Positions 61,163 through 64,000 of a stretch of DNA of 64,000 nt are shown here, piece by piece; the stretch's first letter is position 1, and each line of letters opens with the position of its first letter. Origin of the DNA: Reyranella sp. (GTDB taxonomy: Bacteria; Pseudomonadota; Alphaproteobacteria; Reyranellales; Reyranellaceae); assembly GCA_019750135.1 (NCBI GenBank), contig JAIEOV010000063.1, positions 1 to 64,000 of the forward strand. The letters run 5' to 3'. The notes under the pieces were generated by a model. That model ran no database searches, was not told the origin of the DNA, and saw only the letters and a list, made by a program, of their open reading frames with translations. The translations under genes were made by a program, and so were the position numbers.

Positions 61163-64000
61163 TTACGCCCGTCTCAAATCCAGCGTCAGCGGATGCTCCG
61201 GATTGTCGATCGGCCGCGGCTCGGCCATGTCGCCGGGCGAATGGCCGATCGGGAAGAAACGGGCGCGGCGGCGGGCCTCGGCCTCGTTGGCGTTGACCGG
61301 CATGCGGTCGTAGTTGCGGCCACCGGGATGGGCCACGTGATAGCTGCAGCCGCCGAGCGACCGGCCGTTCCAGGAATCGTGGATGTCGAACACCAGCGGC
61401 GCGTGGATACCGATGGTGGGGTGCAGGGCATTGGCGGGCTGCCAGGCGCGATAGCGCACGCCGGCGACGTACTCGCCGACCGTACCGGTAGCGCGCAGCG
61501 GCAAACGCCAGCCGTTGCAGGAGATGACATGGCGCTGCTCGTTAAGGCCGACCGCCTTGACCTGCAAACGTTCAACTGAGGAATCGACATAGCGCACGGT
61601 GCCGCCGCCACCCGGCTCCTCGCCCAGTACATGCCAGGGTTCGAGGGCGTGGCGCAGCTCGAGCTCGATGCCGCGCTGCGCGATGTCGCCGATCTTGGGA
61701 AAGCGGAACTCGAAGTGCGGCGCGAACCAGTCGGACGAGAAGCGGTAGCCCGCTTCCGAAAGATCGGCCAGCACATCGGAAAAGTCCTGCCAGACGAAGT
61801 GCGGCAGCATGAAATCGTCGTGCAGCCGCGTGCCCCAGCGCGTCAGCGTGCGCTCGTAGGGGCGATCCCAGAACTTGGCGACCAGGCCGCGCAGCAAAGC
61901 CTGCTGCGCCACGCTCATGCGCCAGTGCGGCGGCATCTCGAAGGCGCGCATCTCCAGGAGGCCGCGCCGGCCCGAGGCGGTGTCTGGCGTGAACAGCTTG
62001 TCGATGCAGAACTCGGTGCGATGGGCGTTGCCCGTTGCATCGACCAGGAGGTTGCGGAAGATGCGGTCGACCAGCCAGGGCGGCGTCTCCTGGCCGGACT
62101 TGATCTGGCGGAAGGCGATCTCGAGCTCGTGCAGGGCGTCGTTGCGCGCCTCGTCGATGCGCGGATGCTGGCTGGTCGGGCCGATGAACAGGCCGGAGAA
62201 CAGATAGGACAGCGAGGGATGGTTGAGCCAGTAGCCCAAAAGGCTCTTCAACAGGTCGGGCCGGCGCAGCAACGGCGAGTCCGCCGCCGACGGTCCACCC
62301 AGGGTCACATGGTTGCCGCCGCCGGTGCCGGTGTGGCGGCCGTCGATCATGAATTTCTGGGCGCCGAGCCGCGTGGTGCGTGCCTCCTCGTAGACGATCT
62401 CCGTCTTGTCTACGAGCTCTCGCCAGGTCGTCGACGGATGGATATTGACCTCGATGACGCCGGGATCGGGCGTGACGCTGAAGTGGTTCAGGCGCGGATC
62501 GGAGCCGGGCGGCGCATAACCTTCGATGAATACCGGCTGGCCGAGCTCTTCGGCGGTGTCCTCAACCGCGGTGACGAGATCGAGATAGTCCTCGGTGCGC
62601 TCGGTCGGCGGCATGAAGACGAAGAGATGGCCGTCGCGCGGTTCGAAGGAAATGGCGGTGCGCACGATGTTGCCGGCCGACTGGCCGACGCCGGGACGCG
62701 GGCCGAGATCGGGCGCCAATGCCCGGCGCCAGGCCTCGCGGCGCGCCTCGCCGTCGCCGTCGGCGTCTTCGCGCAGACCTCTCTCCTGGCGGCGCAGCAC
62801 CGGCGCGCGGCGAAAGGCATCGAGCGGCGGCAGGTCGGGATGCGCCACCATCGGATCGGGGTCGGCCATGAAGTCCTGGTCTGCCGGCGCGGCCCACGGC
62901 AGCGAATCGAGCGGCAGGCGGTAGCCGAGCGGCGAATCGCCCGGGATCAGGTAGCACTTCTCCGAACGCAGGAACCACGGCCCGCTGCGCCAGCGGCCAC
63001 GGCCATTGTGTTCCCGCTGGATGGGCAGGACGGTGCCGACGGCGGTTTCCAGGCCGGTCTCGAACACGCGAGCGAGCCGCTCTCGCTCCAGCGGGTCCTT
63101 CATCTTGGCTTCATCGACCGTGACGTTGCTGGGCAGTCGCCGTTCGCGCCACAGGTAGTACCAGGTGTCCTCGAAGGCGCCGAACAGATAGCCGGGATCG
63201 AGCTGCAGGCGCTGGGCGAAGGCGAGGGCAAAGCGATGCGCCATCTCCGGCGTCGCGCCGGTCGGCTTGTCCTCCAGCGCATAGAGATGCTGGTCGCGCC
63301 AGATCGCCTCGCCGTCCTTGCGCCAATGGCAGGTCAGCGCCCAGCGCGGCAGCTGTTCGCCGGGATACCACTTGCCCTGGCCGAAATGCAGCAGCGGGCC
63401 CGAGGCGAAGCGGTCGGCGAGCTTGCGGAACAGCACGCCCGCCTTGCGCCGTTTCTCCGGCCCCAGCGCCAGGGTGTTCCATTCCGCCCCGTCCATGTCG
63501 TCGATCGACACGAAGGTCGGCTCGCCACCCATGGTCAGTCGCAGGTCGTGCTTGCCGATGTCGTTCTCGACGGCTTCGCCGACGGCCAGAAGGCCGGCCC
63601 ACTGTTCGTCGTCGTAGGGTTTCGTGGTGCGTGGCGTCTCGCGCACGCGCGTCACCTTCATGTCGTAGGAGAAGGTGACCTCGCTCTCGTCGACGGCGCC
63701 TTCGATCGGTGCCGCGCTCGACGGCTCGGGCGTGCAGGCGAGCGGGATGTGGCCCTCGCCGGTCAGCAGGCCGGAGGTTGGGTCGAGCCCGATCCAGCCG
63801 GCGCCCGGCAGGTAGATCTCGCACCAGGCGTGGAGGTCGGTGAAGTCGTGCGTCGGGCCTTCCGGTCCTTCGAGCGGCTTCTCGTCGGGCATGAGCTGGA
63901 TCAGGTAGCCCGAGGCGAAGCGCGCGGCGAAGCCGAGATGGCGCATGATGGTGACCAGCAGCCAGCCGGTGTCGCGGCACGAGCCCTTGGCGAGGCCGAG
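61163..64000 (-). CDS. transglutaminase/DUF2126 amidoligase protein (5' end beyond window)
   Basis: At least 945 residues, truncated at the right edge. The visible N-terminus has the transglutaminase nucleophile in GSCRDTGWLLV and the catalytic His and Asp in LHAWCEIYLPG and GLDPTSGLL. The rest is the DUF2126 domain, a predicted amidoligase of the glutamine-synthetase-like superfamily: GEPTFVSIDDMDGAEWN, RKAGVLFRKLADRF, and the DGRHTGTGGGNHVTLGG region near residue 545. The family is normally about 1,100 residues, so roughly 150 to 160 residues lie outside the window. It leads the minus-strand cassette with the ATP-grasp and transglutaminase genes. Confidence 0.93.
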   Translation of the reverse strand, partial: LGLAKGSCRDTGWLLVTIMRHLGFAARFASGYLIQLMPDEKPLEGPEGPTHDFTDLHAWCEIYLPGAGWIGLDPTSGLLTGEGHIPLACTPEPSSAAPIEGAVDESEVTFSYDMKVTRVRETPRTTKPYDDEQWAGLLAVGEAVENDIGKHDLRLTMGGEPTFVSIDDMDGAEWNTLALGPEKRRKAGVLFRKLADRFASGPLLHFGQGKWYPGEQLPRWALTCHWRKDGEAIWRDQHLYALEDKPTGATPEMAHRFALAFAQRLQLDPGYLFGAFEDTWYYLWRERRLPSNVTVDEAKMKDPLERERLARVFETGLETAVGTVLPIQREHNGRGRWRSGPWFLRSEKCYLIPGDSPLGYRLPLDSLPWAAPADQDFMADPDPMVAHPDLPPLDAFRRAPVLRRQERGLREDADGDGEARREAWRRALAPDLGPRPGVGQSAGNIVRTAISFEPRDGHLFVFMPPTERTEDYLDLVTAVEDTAEELGQPVFIEGYAPPGSDPRLNHFSVTPDPGVIEVNIHPSTTWRELVDKTEIVYEEARTTRLGAQKFMIDGRHTGTGGGNHVTLGGPSAADSPLLRRPDLLKSLLGYWLNHPSLSYLFSGLFIGPTSQHPRIDEARNDALHELEIAFRQIKSGQETPPWLVDRIFRNLLVDATGNAHRTEFCIDKLFTPDTASGRRGLLEMRAFEMPPHWRMSVAQQALLRGLVAKFWDRPYERTLTRWGTRLHDDFMLPHFVWQDFSDVLADLSEAGYRFSSDWFAPHFEFRFPKIGDIAQRGIELELRHALEPWHVLGEEPGGGGTVRYVDSSVERLQVKAVGLNEQRHVISCNGWRLPLRATGTVGEYVAGVRYRAWQPANALHPTIGIHAPLVFDIHDSWNGRSLGGCSYHVAHPGGRNYDRMPVNANEAEARRRARFFPIGHSPGDMAEPRPIDNPEHPLTLDLRRA

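Overview
The window is high-GC bacterial DNA with densely packed operons, Tat-type and Sec-type exported redox proteins, Sox proteins and many solute-binding proteins, racemases and dehydrogenases of the kinds common in metabolically versatile soil Alphaproteobacteria. Within that class I would guess a Rhodospirillales/Hyphomicrobiales-like organism such as Reyranella, but no rRNA or marker gene is present to prove it. I see no tRNA, rRNA, CRISPR array, phage or plasmid functions. No stretch of 300 bases or more lacks a gene.

Region 1 (1-7174): the last 19 codons of an IS630-like transposase, then cytochrome b561, a MoxR ATPase with a CoxE-like VWA protein, and a thiamine-diphosphate enzyme. 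Next is a redoxin gene whose frame is interrupted by a TGA exactly where the redox cysteine should be, which I read as a selenoprotein with a SECIS-like hairpin. It is followed by an in-frame DUF3299-like/dipeptidase gene. Region 2 (7274-14447) is one operon: a two-subunit molybdenum hydroxylase (IorAB type), a c-type cytochrome, a flavocytochrome-c sulfide dehydrogenase-like flavoprotein, SoxX, SoxY, SoxZ, SoxA and a TAXI solute-binding protein. SoxB and SoxCD are missing from it. Region 3 (14567-25783) holds an AsnC/Lrp regulator, a LysR regulator divergent from a TauE/SafE exporter, a class II aldolase, an SbmA/YddA-like ABC exporter, a di-heme peroxidase-like cytochrome, hydrolases, a GNAT enzyme, a lipoprotein, a K+-channel-like protein and an acyl-CoA dehydrogenase.

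Region 4 (25846-40166) is catabolic: a Bug-type receptor, an Asp/Glu racemase-like enzyme, two GMC oxidoreductases, a benzoylformate decarboxylase-like enzyme, an HpcH/HpaI aldolase, a VOC protein and a complete five-gene peptide/nickel-type ABC transporter. Region 5 (40310-48584) is mostly on the minus strand: ketopantoate reductase-like protein, two alpha/beta hydrolases, VOC protein, acyl-CoA-dehydrogenase-fold monooxygenase and MFS importer, then a PEP mutase/isocitrate lyase-like enzyme and a small DUF6455 protein preceded by a perfect 16-bp palindrome. Region 6 (48745-55964) is an SsuBCA-like ABC importer followed by a phytoene-desaturase-like flavoprotein, a LacI regulator, an M19 dipeptidase-like protein and an amidohydrolase in a tight operon.

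Region 7 (55969-64000, minus strand) holds two tandem phytanoyl-CoA dioxygenase-like genes and the transglutaminase / circularly permuted ATP-grasp-alpha-E / transglutaminase-DUF2126 cassette, a predicted peptide-ligation system of unknown product. The last gene runs off the right edge. A family of palindromic repeats built on a GCGGACCTCCAGGTCCGC core marks four gene ends between 27.5 and 40.3 kb.
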